Part shown: piece after piece, positions 1-7,212 of the stretch | How the letters are laid out: the number at the start of each line of letters is the position of its first letter | Numbering within the stretch: the first letter of the stretch is position 1 | Assembly: GCF_011064615.1 (NCBI RefSeq) | Contig: NZ_JAALJH010000042.1 | Location: 16,366-80,365, forward strand | Length of the DNA: 64,000 nt | Origin: Aquisphaera insulae | GTDB lineage: Bacteria; Planctomycetota; Planctomycetia; Isosphaerales; Isosphaeraceae | Direction: 5' to 3' | The notes under the pieces: generated by a model | What the model was told of the DNA's origin: nothing | The model's database searches: none | Seen by the model: only the letters and a program-made list of their open reading frames with translations | Program-made: the position numbers and the translations under genes

Positions 1-8
1 CGACCTTC

Positions 9-809
9 ATGACCGATCACGGCTTCTACGTCTATGGGTTTGCGGCCTCCGAGACGGCCCCGGATCTCCTCCACCCCGGGCATGAGGAGATCGGTCCCGT
101 CCGGATGTACGAATGCGGCGGGCTCGGGGCCATCGCCAGCATGGTCCCGCCGGGCATGATCGAGGCCGGACTCTCGCTCGAACCCCCGGACCCGGGGTGG
201 ATCGTTCCCCGGGCCCTCCACCACGAGCAGGTCCTCCGGGCGGCCGTGCAGCGAACGCAGGTCCTGCCCGTCCGATTCGGCTGCGTGTTCGCCACCGAGG
301 CGGCGCTCGTGGAGGCGATCGAGAGGCATCGGACGCCGATCGAGGACTTCCTCCAGCGGATGGCGGGCCAGGAGGAATGGTCCCTCCGGGTTACCCTGGA
401 TGAAGCCCAGGCGGTCTCGTTCCTGCTCCGGTGCGATCCGGCCCTATCGGCTCGGTACCGGGCCTTGCCGGATGCTCCCGGGACCCGCTACTTCCTGGAG
501 AAGAAGCTCGGCGAGGAGGCTCGTCGCGTGGCAGTCAGGGCGGGCAAGACGGCCGCGGAGAACGTCTACCGAGTCTTGGTCGGACTGGCCACGAGCATCA
601 AGGCACTCCCCCTGAGGGCAGGCGAGGACGGCGGACGCCACCCGATGCTCCGGCTCGCCGTCCTGCTCGATCGGGATGGGCGCGAGAGGATGTTCGCGGC
701 TCTGGACGAGGCCGCCACCGATCGCGGCGTCATCCCCCTTTGCTTCGATCCGGCCGGTCCCTTGCCCCTTTATCACTTCTGCCCGCGGCTGGGCGAGCCG
801 GTCCCCTGA
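9..809 (+). CDS. gvpF/gvpL: Gas vesicle protein, GvpF/GvpL family (first copy)
   Basis: This 266-residue protein has the GvpF/GvpL layout: an N-terminal strand (GFYVYGFAAS), a central segment in which HEQVLRAAVQ is followed by VLPVRFGCVF, a helical middle, and a C-terminal half ending in GPLPLYHFC, a variant of the GPWPxYxFV signature. GvpF/L proteins are minor assembly factors that bind the shell protein GvpA during gas vesicle nucleation. The gene opens the part of the gvp cluster visible here, about 870 bases before gvpA, so it may belong to a separate transcript. The second copy, at 4167, sits in the usual gvpN-gvpF-gvpG position, so this one is more likely the gvpL equivalent. The ATG at position 9 is so near the window edge that a longer start cannot be excluded. 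Confidence 0.87.
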   Translation: MTDHGFYVYGFAASETAPDLLHPGHEEIGPVRMYECGGLGAIASMVPPGMIEAGLSLEPPDPGWIVPRALHHEQVLRAAVQRTQVLPVRFGCVFATEAALVEAIERHRTPIEDFLQRMAGQEEWSLRVTLDEAQAVSFLLRCDPALSARYRALPDAPGTRYFLEKKLGEEARRVAVRAGKTAAENVYRVLVGLATSIKALPLRAGEDGGRHPMLRLAVLLDRDGRERMFAALDEAATDRGVIPLCFDPAGPLPLYHFCPRLGEPVP

Positions 810-1676
810 AACTCCTCGTCTTCGGCGTGTTGCGTCGGACGCCGGTCCCGGAGAGCCCGATCGGCTGCCCGGAGGGCCGGACTGCCGCTGCGGCAACGAC
901 CTCGCCGTGCCTTCTTCCGCCATCGAGGACGACGCCCTCATCCCCTCGGTGCCACGGCCGACGTCCCGGGCAACCTGATTCGGCTCCTCCGCCTTCATCA
1001 CGCTCATCGGTTGATATTGCTCCGCCCGGTTGAGAGTTGCGACGCGTCCGGCGTCCACCTCGTGCCCGTCCCTGGGAGCGCCTTCGAAGTGGGGCGGCCG
1101 CACTGGTCGCCGGGCGAACCCGCCGACGGCTTCCCCGCGGATCGCCCGGGGACACGATACCTGATGTCCCTCGGGCGCGCCGCGAGGCCGTCCGATAGCC
1201 TCGATTGCTGATGGGCGGAACAGGCCGAGTCACTCCGCCTGTCGCTGCGTCGATCCCACCGGCGCTCGCAGGCCAACGTCTCCCCCCCAACCTCCCCCGG
1301 CGAGCGACGCCTGGCGGCCGCTCATCACCGGGGCCCTCATTCCACTTCGTTCTTCACTCGGGGCCGAACGCTCCCGCCGCCCCGCCCCGTCGGGCGCGGT
1401 GTCACATCGCGAGGGCCCCCGGACGGTTGGTTGAAATTGCTAAGCATATGCATAACGCGAATATAACATACGTTCAATAAAAGTTGCGATGACTATGTTG
1501 CCCTCGCTCCCCGGCCGGCTACTGCGGAAACCCCTAGCCGCCTCGGGGAGTTCCCTAGTCGATCCGCGGCCGGCCGCGTGACGTCCTACGGTTCATTCAG
1601 AGATGAAGCGATCAGCTTCGCTCAATCACCTCATTGGAGAGGTGAGACACTGCGACTCCTAACGAAGAGGTGTGAA
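810..1676. other. Gene-free interval upstream of gvpA
   Basis: No convincing gene is present in these 867 bases; frames that stay open are Arg/Pro-rich shadows of the high GC content. The last 250 bases turn abruptly AT-rich around 1431-1492, which suggests the control region of gvpA. Confidence 0.6.
1431..1492 (+). promoter_or_regulatory. AT-rich candidate promoter region of gvpA
   Basis: A 60-base AT-rich island interrupts very GC-rich DNA. It holds TTGAAA at 1431-1436, the palindrome GCATATGC at 1444-1451 and TATAAC at 1462-1467. No pair of boxes has ideal spacing (TTGCTA at 1437 lies 19 bases before TATAAC), so sigma factor and start site are open. Placement about 200 bases before the major shell gene is the main argument. 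Confidence 0.35.
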
Positions 1677-1895
1677 ATGGCAAAGGTCATGAAGTCGACT
1701 GACAGCTCGAGCCTCGCGGAAGTGGTCGATCGGATCCTGGACAAGGGCATCGTCATCGACGCCTGGGCCAAGGTCTCCCTGGTCGGCATCGAGCTGCTCT
1801 CGGTCGAGGCTCGCGTCGTGATCGCGTCGGTCGAGACCTACCTCAAGTACGCGGAGGCGATCGGCCTCACCGCCACCGCCGCCAGCCCCGCCTGA
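1677..1895 (+). CDS. gvpA: Gas vesicle major shell protein GvpA
   Basis: The 72-residue product is a near-textbook GvpA. The conserved core runs through SLAEVVDRILDKGIVIDAW, then VSLVGIELLSVEARVV and IASVETYLKYAEAIGL. GvpA monomers polymerise into the ribs of the hollow, gas-permeable protein shell that gives buoyancy. I chose the ATG at 1677, which follows a GAAGAGG ribosome binding site and gives the usual family length; a longer in-frame start at 1578 would add an atypical N-terminus. The gene stands apart from its neighbours (about 170 bases to the next gene), as is common for a highly expressed shell gene. Two further GvpA-superfamily proteins, GvpS and GvpJ, lie downstream. Confidence 0.96.
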   Translation: MAKVMKSTDSSSLAEVVDRILDKGIVIDAWAKVSLVGIELLSVEARVVIASVETYLKYAEAIGLTATAASPA

Positions 1896-2065
1896 CGTTC
1901 GCACGAGTGGCAAGTGGCTCAGGGAGGTACCTGCCTCGGGCATCCCGGTCTCACTTCACGGCTCCGGTGGACGGGGGATGACTTCTCCTTCTCACCCTCC
2001 GCTACCTTCCGAGCCTGGACCCGAATGCCCGAGGTTTCCCGACGTGCCCTGAGAGGAGAATCGAC

Positions 2066-2611
2066 ATGCCAGTTTTCGCCGAACGTATGAAGGACCTCAC
2101 GGAACACCTGCGAGCCTCCATCGAGGGTCGCGGGGTCGCCCTCGGCCAGGTCCACCAGGCCACCCACCATCTGCTCGGAGAGGCACGCACCTTCATGGGC
2201 AACATCTCCCTCGAGCATCAGCATCGTGCGGAGGAGCTGCACGAGATGCTCGAGACCTTCCACGACGACCTGAAGGACAAGGTCGCCGAGATGCGCACCA
2301 ACCATCGCGATGGCCTGGCGGCCTCGCGGGCCGAGATGAGGCGCAAGCTCGAAGAGAATCGGGCGGCACGACACAGCACCGTGGCGGAGATGCGAAACGC
2401 CTTCGCCGAGGCTCGACACGCGGTCGCCGATGACCTGCGCGCGGCCGGATTCGCCTGGCGCGAATTCACGGTGAGCCGCCATCACGGCGGCACGCCCGCG
2501 ACTCCCGCGGAGGCTCACCACGCCGCTCCCGCTGAGGAGCCGGCCGGGGCGAAGCCCGCTGGGGCCAAGCGGGCGGCCACCAAGACAAGACCGAGAGGAC
2601 GGGGTAAGTAG
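2066..2611 (+). CDS. Coiled-coil protein, candidate GvpC-like shell-binding protein
   Basis: This 181-residue protein is almost wholly helical and charged up to about residue 140, followed by an Ala/Pro/Lys-rich basic tail (AKPAGAKRAATKTRPRGRGK). Residues 40-110 repeat a loose pattern, for example HRAEELHEMLETFHDDLKD, that recalls the amphipathic 33-residue repeats of cyanobacterial GvpC (AEKQAQELLAFHKELQE). GvpC wraps the outside of the gas vesicle and stiffens it. The position directly after gvpA is where gvpC lies in cyanobacteria. The resemblance is by eye and coiled coils are easily mistaken for one another; other small helical Gvp proteins remain possible. The ATG at 2066 follows a GAGAGGAGAA ribosome binding site. 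Confidence 0.6.
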   Translation: MPVFAERMKDLTEHLRASIEGRGVALGQVHQATHHLLGEARTFMGNISLEHQHRAEELHEMLETFHDDLKDKVAEMRTNHRDGLAASRAEMRRKLEENRAARHSTVAEMRNAFAEARHAVADDLRAAGFAWREFTVSRHHGGTPATPAEAHHAAPAEEPAGAKPAGAKRAATKTRPRGRGK

Positions 2612-2687
2612 CCCCGACCCTCATCGCCTTGGACCGTCCGGGCAAGAGCGAACCTGGTGTCGCGGTGTCGCTCTGCCCGGCCGGTCC

Positions 2688-3782
2688 ATGGGTGATCAAC
2701 CGAGGAATCACCGAATCGACCTGGGAGGCCTTTTCGCCGTGAACGCCGAAGACCTGAGCCTGCTCGCGCTCAAGCAGAAGCCCGATTTCGTGGAGACGCC
2801 CGTGGTGAGGAGCCTTTGCGAGCGGGCGACCTCCTACCTGAACGCGGGCTATCCGATCCACTTCAGCGGGCCGGCGGGAACCGGCAAGACGACACTGGCC
2901 ATGCACGCGGCGGCCAAGATGGGCAGGCCCGTCGCCCTGATCCACGGGGACGACGAGTATGGCTCCTCCGACCTGGTCGGGGGGCAGCTCGGCTACCGGT
3001 CGACGCGAGTCGTCGACAACTTCATCCACTCCGTCATGAAGACGGAGGAGAACGTGGCGAAGACCTGGGTGGACCATCGCCTGACGAACGCGTGCAAGTA
3101 TGGTTTCACCGTGATCTACGACGAGTTCAATCGCTCGCGCCCCGAGGCCAACAACGTCCTCCTGGCCATCCTCGAGGAGAGGCTGCTGGAGATGCCGTCG
3201 GGCCGCGTCAACGAGGGATACATCTCGGTCCATCCCAACTTCCGGGCCATCTTCACGAGCAACCCGGAGGAATACGCGGGCGTGCACAAGACCCAGGACG
3301 CCCTGCTGGACAGGATGATCACGATCACCGTCGGCCAGTATGACCGCGAGACCGAGGTCGAGATCACGGCGGCGAAATCGGGCCTCGCCCGCGCCGACGC
3401 CGAGCGGATCGTCGACATCGTCCGCGAGTTCCGGGGGCTGGGGGTGCATCAACTGCCGCCGACGGTGCGGGCCAGCATCATGATCGCGAGGGTCGCGTCC
3501 CTCCGCGGGGCCAGCATCCGGAGCGAGGACCCGATCTTCCGGGAGACCTGCCGCGACGTGCTCCGCATCGACGCGATCAAGGTCACCCGCGAGGGGACCC
3601 CGGCCGCCTCGACCTGGCTCGACGAGATCCTCGATCGCAACTGCGCGACGGCCAAGAACGAGGCGCGGAGGAGGTCGGCCCCGGCACGCGGCCTGTCCCT
3701 CAAGCGTCAGGAGCTGGAGGGCGCGGAAGCCCTCTTCTCCGGCAACGGCCTTCAGGAATGCAAAGGGTTCGACGTCAACTGA
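2688..3782 (+). CDS. gvpN: Gas vesicle AAA+ ATPase GvpN
   Basis: GvpN is a MoxR-type AAA+ ATPase needed for gas vesicles to grow to full width. The 364-residue sequence shows Walker A GPAGTGKTT (61-69), a segment HGDDEYGSSDLVGG typical of GvpN, Walker B TVIYDEFNRS (141-150), a sensor-1 region with FTSNPEEYAG and a downstream DALLDRM arginine-finger motif. About 75 bases separate it from the coiled-coil gene upstream, and 18 bases from the 115-residue gene downstream. The ATG at 2688 was kept; a shorter start near the VNAEDLSLL segment is also possible. The N-terminal part (residues 20-45) resembles other GvpN proteins, so the start is broadly right. Confidence 0.95.
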   Translation: MGDQPRNHRIDLGGLFAVNAEDLSLLALKQKPDFVETPVVRSLCERATSYLNAGYPIHFSGPAGTGKTTLAMHAAAKMGRPVALIHGDDEYGSSDLVGGQLGYRSTRVVDNFIHSVMKTEENVAKTWVDHRLTNACKYGFTVIYDEFNRSRPEANNVLLAILEERLLEMPSGRVNEGYISVHPNFRAIFTSNPEEYAGVHKTQDALLDRMITITVGQYDRETEVEITAAKSGLARADAERIVDIVREFRGLGVHQLPPTVRASIMIARVASLRGASIRSEDPIFRETCRDVLRIDAIKVTREGTPAASTWLDEILDRNCATAKNEARRRSAPARGLSLKRQELEGAEALFSGNGLQECKGFDVN

Positions 3783-3800
3783 ACACCAGCGGAGGAGACC

Positions 3801-4148
3801 GTGGCAATCGAACGCAGGGGGGTCCAGGGGATTCGCACGATGGCCGGGCTTCACGACCAGCGTCGGTCCCGGACCACGGCCGGGGCGTTGATCGAGCTCT
3901 CGGCCCTCGCCAACGAGAGGCAGCTCCTGGAACGAGAGGTCGCCCGGGCCTCGCGCCGGGGCAGGGAAATCCATCGCCGACTCAAGGAGATCGAGTCCAA
4001 GGAAGTGCGGCTGATGGGGATCGTCCGCGACGGAGTCCCCGTCCAGGGAGGGATCGACACGCCGTCGCCGACGTCCCGATTCGAGCCCCAGGCGGCCCCG
4101 GAGGTCATGCCCGGGGGCCCCCTCAAGGTCAGCGAGTTCTCCTACTGA
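3801..4148 (+). CDS. Small helical protein of the gas vesicle cluster, unknown role
   Basis: The 115-residue product is basic and helical in its first 75 residues (LIELSALANERQLLEREVAR, then a Lys/Arg/Glu-rich segment) and ends in a Pro/Gly-rich tail closing with LKVSEFSY. It begins with GTG after a clear GGAGGAG site and lies 18 bases after gvpN and 18 bases before gvpF, so it is surely co-transcribed with them. I do not recognise a named Gvp family; small coiled-coil proteins of unknown function (GvpT, GvpU, GvpV and others) are frequent in such clusters. A structural or assembly role is inference from position. Confidence 0.75.
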   Translation: MAIERRGVQGIRTMAGLHDQRRSRTTAGALIELSALANERQLLEREVARASRRGREIHRRLKEIESKEVRLMGIVRDGVPVQGGIDTPSPTSRFEPQAAPEVMPGGPLKVSEFSY

Positions 4149-4166
4149 ACAGGAAGGAATCTAGTC

Positions 4167-4949
4167 ATGTCTGCCCTCGCATCACCCCAACCGCTGAAGG
4201 CCGTCGCCAGGGGCCGCTACCTCTATGCGATCGCGGAAGACGTGCCCGACGGCGAGGTCTTCGACTACCTCGGGCTGGACGGATCCGAGGTCCATTCCAT
4301 CGGCGATGGTCACATATCGGCGATCGTGAGCGACCTGCCTAACCAGAAGCTCCGGCCCGAGCGCAGGAGGCTGGCCGCCCACCACGAGGTCCTCCGGCGG
4401 CTCATGGACGGGCGTGCCGTCCTGCCGATCGCCTTCGGGATCGTGGCCGACGGCCCCGAGGCCGTCCTCCGGATCCTCAGGGTCAACCGGGACGCCTTCT
4501 CGGAGCAGCTCGACAAGGTCCGCGGACGCGTCGAGATGGGGCTGCGCGTCTCCTGGGACGTACCGAACATCTTCGAGTACATGATCTCTCGCCACGAGGA
4601 ACTCCGGTCGCTGCGGGACCGGATCTTCCGGGGCGGCCGTGAGTCGACCCAGGATGACAAGATCGACCTCGGCCGCGCCTTCGACCGGCTCCTCAACCAG
4701 GATCGAGAGGCCTACCTCGGACGGATCAGCGAGTCGCTCGAGGGCCACGCCGCGGAGGTCAAGTCGAACCCACCTCGCTCCGAACGCGAGGTCCTGAACC
4801 TCGCCTTCCTGGTCGCCCGCGACGAGCTGCCGGCCTTCGAGCAGGCGGTGCTCGAGGTCGCGGGACGCTTCGACAACAACTTCGCCTTCGACATCAATGG
4901 GCCCTGGCCGTGCCACAACTTCGTCGAGATCTCGCTCCAGTTGTCGTGA
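4167..4949 (+). CDS. gvpF: Gas vesicle protein GvpF (GvpF/GvpL family, second copy)
   Basis: This 260-residue protein has all GvpF/L landmarks: RYLYAIAE near the N-terminus, HHEVLRRLMDGRAVLPIAFG, a helical middle and the C-terminal signature NGPWPCHNFV. GvpF/L proteins bind GvpA and are thought to seed the vesicle. Its place between gvpN and gvpG matches gvpF in the Bacillus megaterium cluster. It differs clearly from the copy at position 9, so the two are old paralogs rather than a recent duplication. The ATG at 4167 follows an AGGAAGG site. Confidence 0.93.
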   Translation: MSALASPQPLKAVARGRYLYAIAEDVPDGEVFDYLGLDGSEVHSIGDGHISAIVSDLPNQKLRPERRRLAAHHEVLRRLMDGRAVLPIAFGIVADGPEAVLRILRVNRDAFSEQLDKVRGRVEMGLRVSWDVPNIFEYMISRHEELRSLRDRIFRGGRESTQDDKIDLGRAFDRLLNQDREAYLGRISESLEGHAAEVKSNPPRSEREVLNLAFLVARDELPAFEQAVLEVAGRFDNNFAFDINGPWPCHNFVEISLQLS

Positions 4950-4970
4950 CCGGACCCGGAGGGCCCAGCC

Positions 4971-5384
4971 ATGATGCTCGTCGATGACGTCGCCCTGTTC
5001 CCGTTCAAAGCGATCCTCAAGGTCTTCCGCGAGATCTACAACGCGGCGGTCCAGGATCTCGAGCAGGAAGGCGACCGCCTGCGGCTGGAGCTGAGCCAGC
5101 TCTATCTTGGCCTCGAATCGGGCGCCATCGACGAGGTCACGTTCGACGACCGGGAACGCGCCATCCTGGACAGGCTGGACGAAATCGAGGCCAGGGACGG
5201 CACCGCCGCGGACGAGGAGCGATACCTGGAAGAGGGAGCGGTCGGCGATGAGGCCCGGGATGAACTCGACGAAGAGGACCCGGGTCCGGACGACGATGAT
5301 GATGATGACGAAGACGAAGACGAAGACGATGACGATGATGTCGTCGTCGAATCCCGGGGCCCTCTCTCCGGCGACGATTCCTGA
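4971..5384 (+). CDS. gvpG: Gas vesicle protein GvpG with a poly-aspartate C-terminal tail
   Basis: Residues 1-75 match the GvpG family: MLVDDVALFPFKAILKVFREIYNAA, followed by a helical segment with LYLGLESGAIDEVTFDDRE. GvpG is a short accessory protein required for vesicle assembly. The family usually ends near residue 85-95; here an acidic extension of about 50 residues follows, including an unbroken run of 17 Asp/Glu residues encoded by GAC/GAT/GAA repeats at 5289-5339. The gene starts 21 bases after gvpF. The tail could contract and expand by replication slippage, or bind cations or a basic partner such as the Lys/Arg-rich tail encoded at 2066; both ideas are inference. Confidence 0.93.
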   Translation: MMLVDDVALFPFKAILKVFREIYNAAVQDLEQEGDRLRLELSQLYLGLESGAIDEVTFDDRERAILDRLDEIEARDGTAADEERYLEEGAVGDEARDELDEEDPGPDDDDDDDEDEDEDDDDDVVVESRGPLSGDDS

Positions 5385-5508
5385 GCGAACGGCGCGAGAG
5401 GGTCCCGGGATGTCCCTTGAGTATCCGCCAAGACGCGGCGACGCCCCAGAATGGACGGCTTGCCTCCGGCGGGCCGAATGAATCGCGACCATCATAAGGA
5501 GCAATCCT

Positions 5509-5898
5509 GTGAGTCCTGCCCACATGACCGAGGTGATCCAGACGCTGGAAGAGATCGAGGTCGATGCGGACGATCCGCGGTCCCTCATCGAGGCGACGTC
5601 CCGCTCCGCGGCCCCCGTGGTGCTGCCGCCGCGACCGGCGCCCCCCAGCGAGGAGCCGGAGCTTCATCACCGCGCGCAGGTCCTGGACCACCTGCTTGGC
5701 ATGGCCAGGCAATACGCCAGGAACGGGTCGATCCGCCAGGCGATCGAGCTCTTCTTCGAGGTCGTCGCGGACCACGCCGGCACCTCGCAGGCCGTCGACG
5801 CCGAGGAACACCTGCTGGCGATCGCACAGCACTATGAGGATCAGGGGGAACTCCGGCAGGCACGCGGGCTCTACGAGCGGTTGCTGAAAGTGAGCTGA
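5509..5898 (+). CDS. TPR-like protein of the gas vesicle cluster
   Basis: The 129-residue product has a short acidic/Pro-rich N-terminal part and then, from about residue 50, two helix-turn-helix units of tetratricopeptide type (LLGMARQYARNGSIRQAIEL and LLAIAQHYEDQGELRQARGL). TPR units bind other proteins, so a scaffold or chaperone role in vesicle assembly is plausible. A GTG start at 5509 follows AAGGAG at the right distance. Only three bases separate it from gvpS, which supports co-translation. Confidence 0.8.
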   Translation: MSPAHMTEVIQTLEEIEVDADDPRSLIEATSRSAAPVVLPPRPAPPSEEPELHHRAQVLDHLLGMARQYARNGSIRQAIELFFEVVADHAGTSQAVDAEEHLLAIAQHYEDQGELRQARGLYERLLKVS

Positions 5899-5901
5899 GC
5901 C

Positions 5902-6159
5902 ATGGACACACCGGTTGAACTCGCGGGAATCTTCCAGGACCCCGATCCGCTCGAGCTGGATCCCGAGCGGCAGATCACCCTCTGCGAAACCCTGGATCGC
6001 GTCCTGAACGCCGGGGTCGTCGTGGCCGGCGAGCTGATCATCTCGGTCGCGGGCGTCGATCTGATCTATCTGAACCTGCAGGTCCTCTTAGCTTCGGTGG
6101 AAGCGGCCTGCCGCCCCATCCCGATCCTGGAAGGGGTGCCGTATGGAGGTGCCGCATGA
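5902..6159 (+). CDS. gvpS: Gas vesicle protein GvpS (GvpA superfamily)
   Basis: This 85-residue protein carries the GvpA-type fold: ITLCETLDRVLNAGVVVAGE, then LIISVAGVDLIYLNLQ and LLASVEA. The segment IISVAGVDLIYL matches Bacillus GvpS rather than GvpA or GvpJ. GvpS-type proteins are minor GvpA paralogs thought to act at vesicle nucleation. The ATG lies three bases after the TPR gene, and the stop overlaps the gvpK start by four bases (ATGA at 6156), indicating translational coupling. GvpM is the nearest alternative name. Confidence 0.88.
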   Translation: MDTPVELAGIFQDPDPLELDPERQITLCETLDRVLNAGVVVAGELIISVAGVDLIYLNLQVLLASVEAACRPIPILEGVPYGGAA

Positions 6160-6503
6160 CCGAGTCGGTCGCATCGCGGGCACGGTTGTCCGGCCTCCCC
6201 CGAGAGCCCATGCTCGACCGTCCCCCGGCTTCCTCTTCCGGGCTCAGGGTCGCCTTCGATCCGGGTGACGTCCAGAGTGGCCTGGGGAAGCTGGTGCTGA
6301 CGGTCGTGGAGCTCATTCGCCAGCTCCTGGAGCGGCAGGCCATCCATCGCATGGAGGCCGGCTCGCTCACGGAGGAGGAGGTCGAGCGACTGGGCCTGAC
6401 CTTCCTCCAGTTGAGCGAACAGATCGCCCGGCTTCGCGAGCAATTTAGGCTCCTCGAGGAGGACCTGAATCTCGACCTCGGCCCCCTCGGAAAGCTGCTC
6501 TGA
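6156..6503 (+). CDS. gvpK: Gas vesicle protein GvpK
   Basis: GvpK is a small helical accessory protein of unknown biochemical role found in nearly all gas vesicle clusters. The 115-residue product shows the family core: FDPGDVQSGLGKLVLTVVEL, IRQLLERQAIHRMEAGSL, then TEEEVERLGLTFLQLSEQI and the ending LNLDLGPLGKLL. The first 30 residues are Pro/Ser-rich and not conserved. It overlaps gvpS by four bases. Confidence 0.95.
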   Translation: MTESVASRARLSGLPREPMLDRPPASSSGLRVAFDPGDVQSGLGKLVLTVVELIRQLLERQAIHRMEAGSLTEEEVERLGLTFLQLSEQIARLREQFRLLEEDLNLDLGPLGKLL

Positions 6504-6591
6504 GTTGGTGGCCCTCCTCGCAATCCGCCGCGGTCCGAGGTCCGGGAAGCCGGGCCGATGGCCGCGATTCACCCGAGAAGGGATGGCAATC

Positions 6592-6963
6592 ATGGAAACC
6601 AAGAGACGAATGCGACGGCCCCTGCGGCCCCAGGAATACGTCCCCTGCGCCTTCTGCCAGGGGCGGGGGACCGATCCCTTCGGCGTCATGTCGGAGCTCT
6701 CCGTCTGCGGTGCCTGCCAGGGGGAAGGCCGACTGCTCGTGGACGTGCCGCACGTGCCATGCGTCTACTGCGGCGGATCCGGGAGCTACAAGACCTATCG
6801 CTGTCCCGTCTGCTCCGGCTCTGGCGTCGTCCCCGAGATGGACGGACCGACCGTCTCATGCGGGGAATGTCGGGGACGGGGGGCCGACCCCTCCAGCGGC
6901 CTCGTCTGCCTTCACTGTCACGGGAGGGGCCGAATCCCGGAACTTTCGGGGAGAGTCCGATGA
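6592..6963 (+). CDS. Six-fold CxxCxGxG zinc-finger protein (DnaJ-type cysteine-rich domain without J domain)
   Basis: The 123-residue product contains six CxxCxGxG units: CAFCQGRG, CGACQGEG, CVYCGGSG, CPVCSGSG, CGECRGRG and CLHCHGRG. DnaJ has four such units, which bind two zinc ions and help hold unfolded clients. There is no J domain, so this is a free-standing Cys-rich module that could bind three zinc ions. Location between gvpK and gvpJ suggests a chaperone for the very hydrophobic shell proteins, which is inference. I chose the ATG at 6592, preceded by AAGGG nine bases upstream; ATG 6583 is in frame but too near that site. The stop overlaps the next ORF (ATGA). Confidence 0.8.
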   Translation: METKRRMRRPLRPQEYVPCAFCQGRGTDPFGVMSELSVCGACQGEGRLLVDVPHVPCVYCGGSGSYKTYRCPVCSGSGVVPEMDGPTVSCGECRGRGADPSSGLVCLHCHGRGRIPELSGRVR

Positions 6964-7190
6964 CGACACGCATCAAGCAATACAAGGACGTTCAGACCTC
7001 GCTCAGAGGCTCCGCGTTCCGACGCGCCAGCCACGATGGCCGGACCGTGATGCTCCGGGCCATCGCCACCGGCGGCCCCCTTCGTCGAGAGCCCCGCTCG
7101 ATCTCCCGGACACCGGGAGGCCGCCCCGCGGGGCCCGTTGATTCCAGAGCCCGCGTGGCGCAGGCGCGGAACCTGCATCTCCCGGACTGA
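6960..7190 (+). CDS. Small basic ORF between the zinc-finger gene and gvpJ
   Basis: A 76-codon frame starts at an ATG overlapping the stop of the zinc-finger gene by four bases. The product is basic (MTTRIKQYKDVQTSLRGSAF, then many Arg and Pro) with no recognisable domain. The coupled start favours a real gene; the Arg/Pro-rich second half is typical of non-coding high-GC DNA. It ends 22 bases before the chosen gvpJ start. Confidence 0.4.
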   Translation: MTTRIKQYKDVQTSLRGSAFRRASHDGRTVMLRAIATGGPLRREPRSISRTPGGRPAGPVDSRARVAQARNLHLPD

Positions 7191-7212
7191 CCTCGAGCTC
7201 CTCCTTCCCAAC

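Noticed and set aside
1421..1441. Possible sigma-54 promoter (GG...GC) before gvpA
   Set aside because: The spacing of the GG and GC pairs is 10 or 14 rather than the required 12, so the motif does not hold.
1205..1480. Small plus-strand frame between gvpF/L and gvpA
   Set aside because: Translation is Pro/Arg-rich without any pattern, and it runs into the AT-rich control region.
5289..5339. Repetitive GAC/GAT tract as a possible CRISPR or satellite array
   Set aside because: It is codon repetition within gvpG, kept in frame with the acidic tail, with no spacers.
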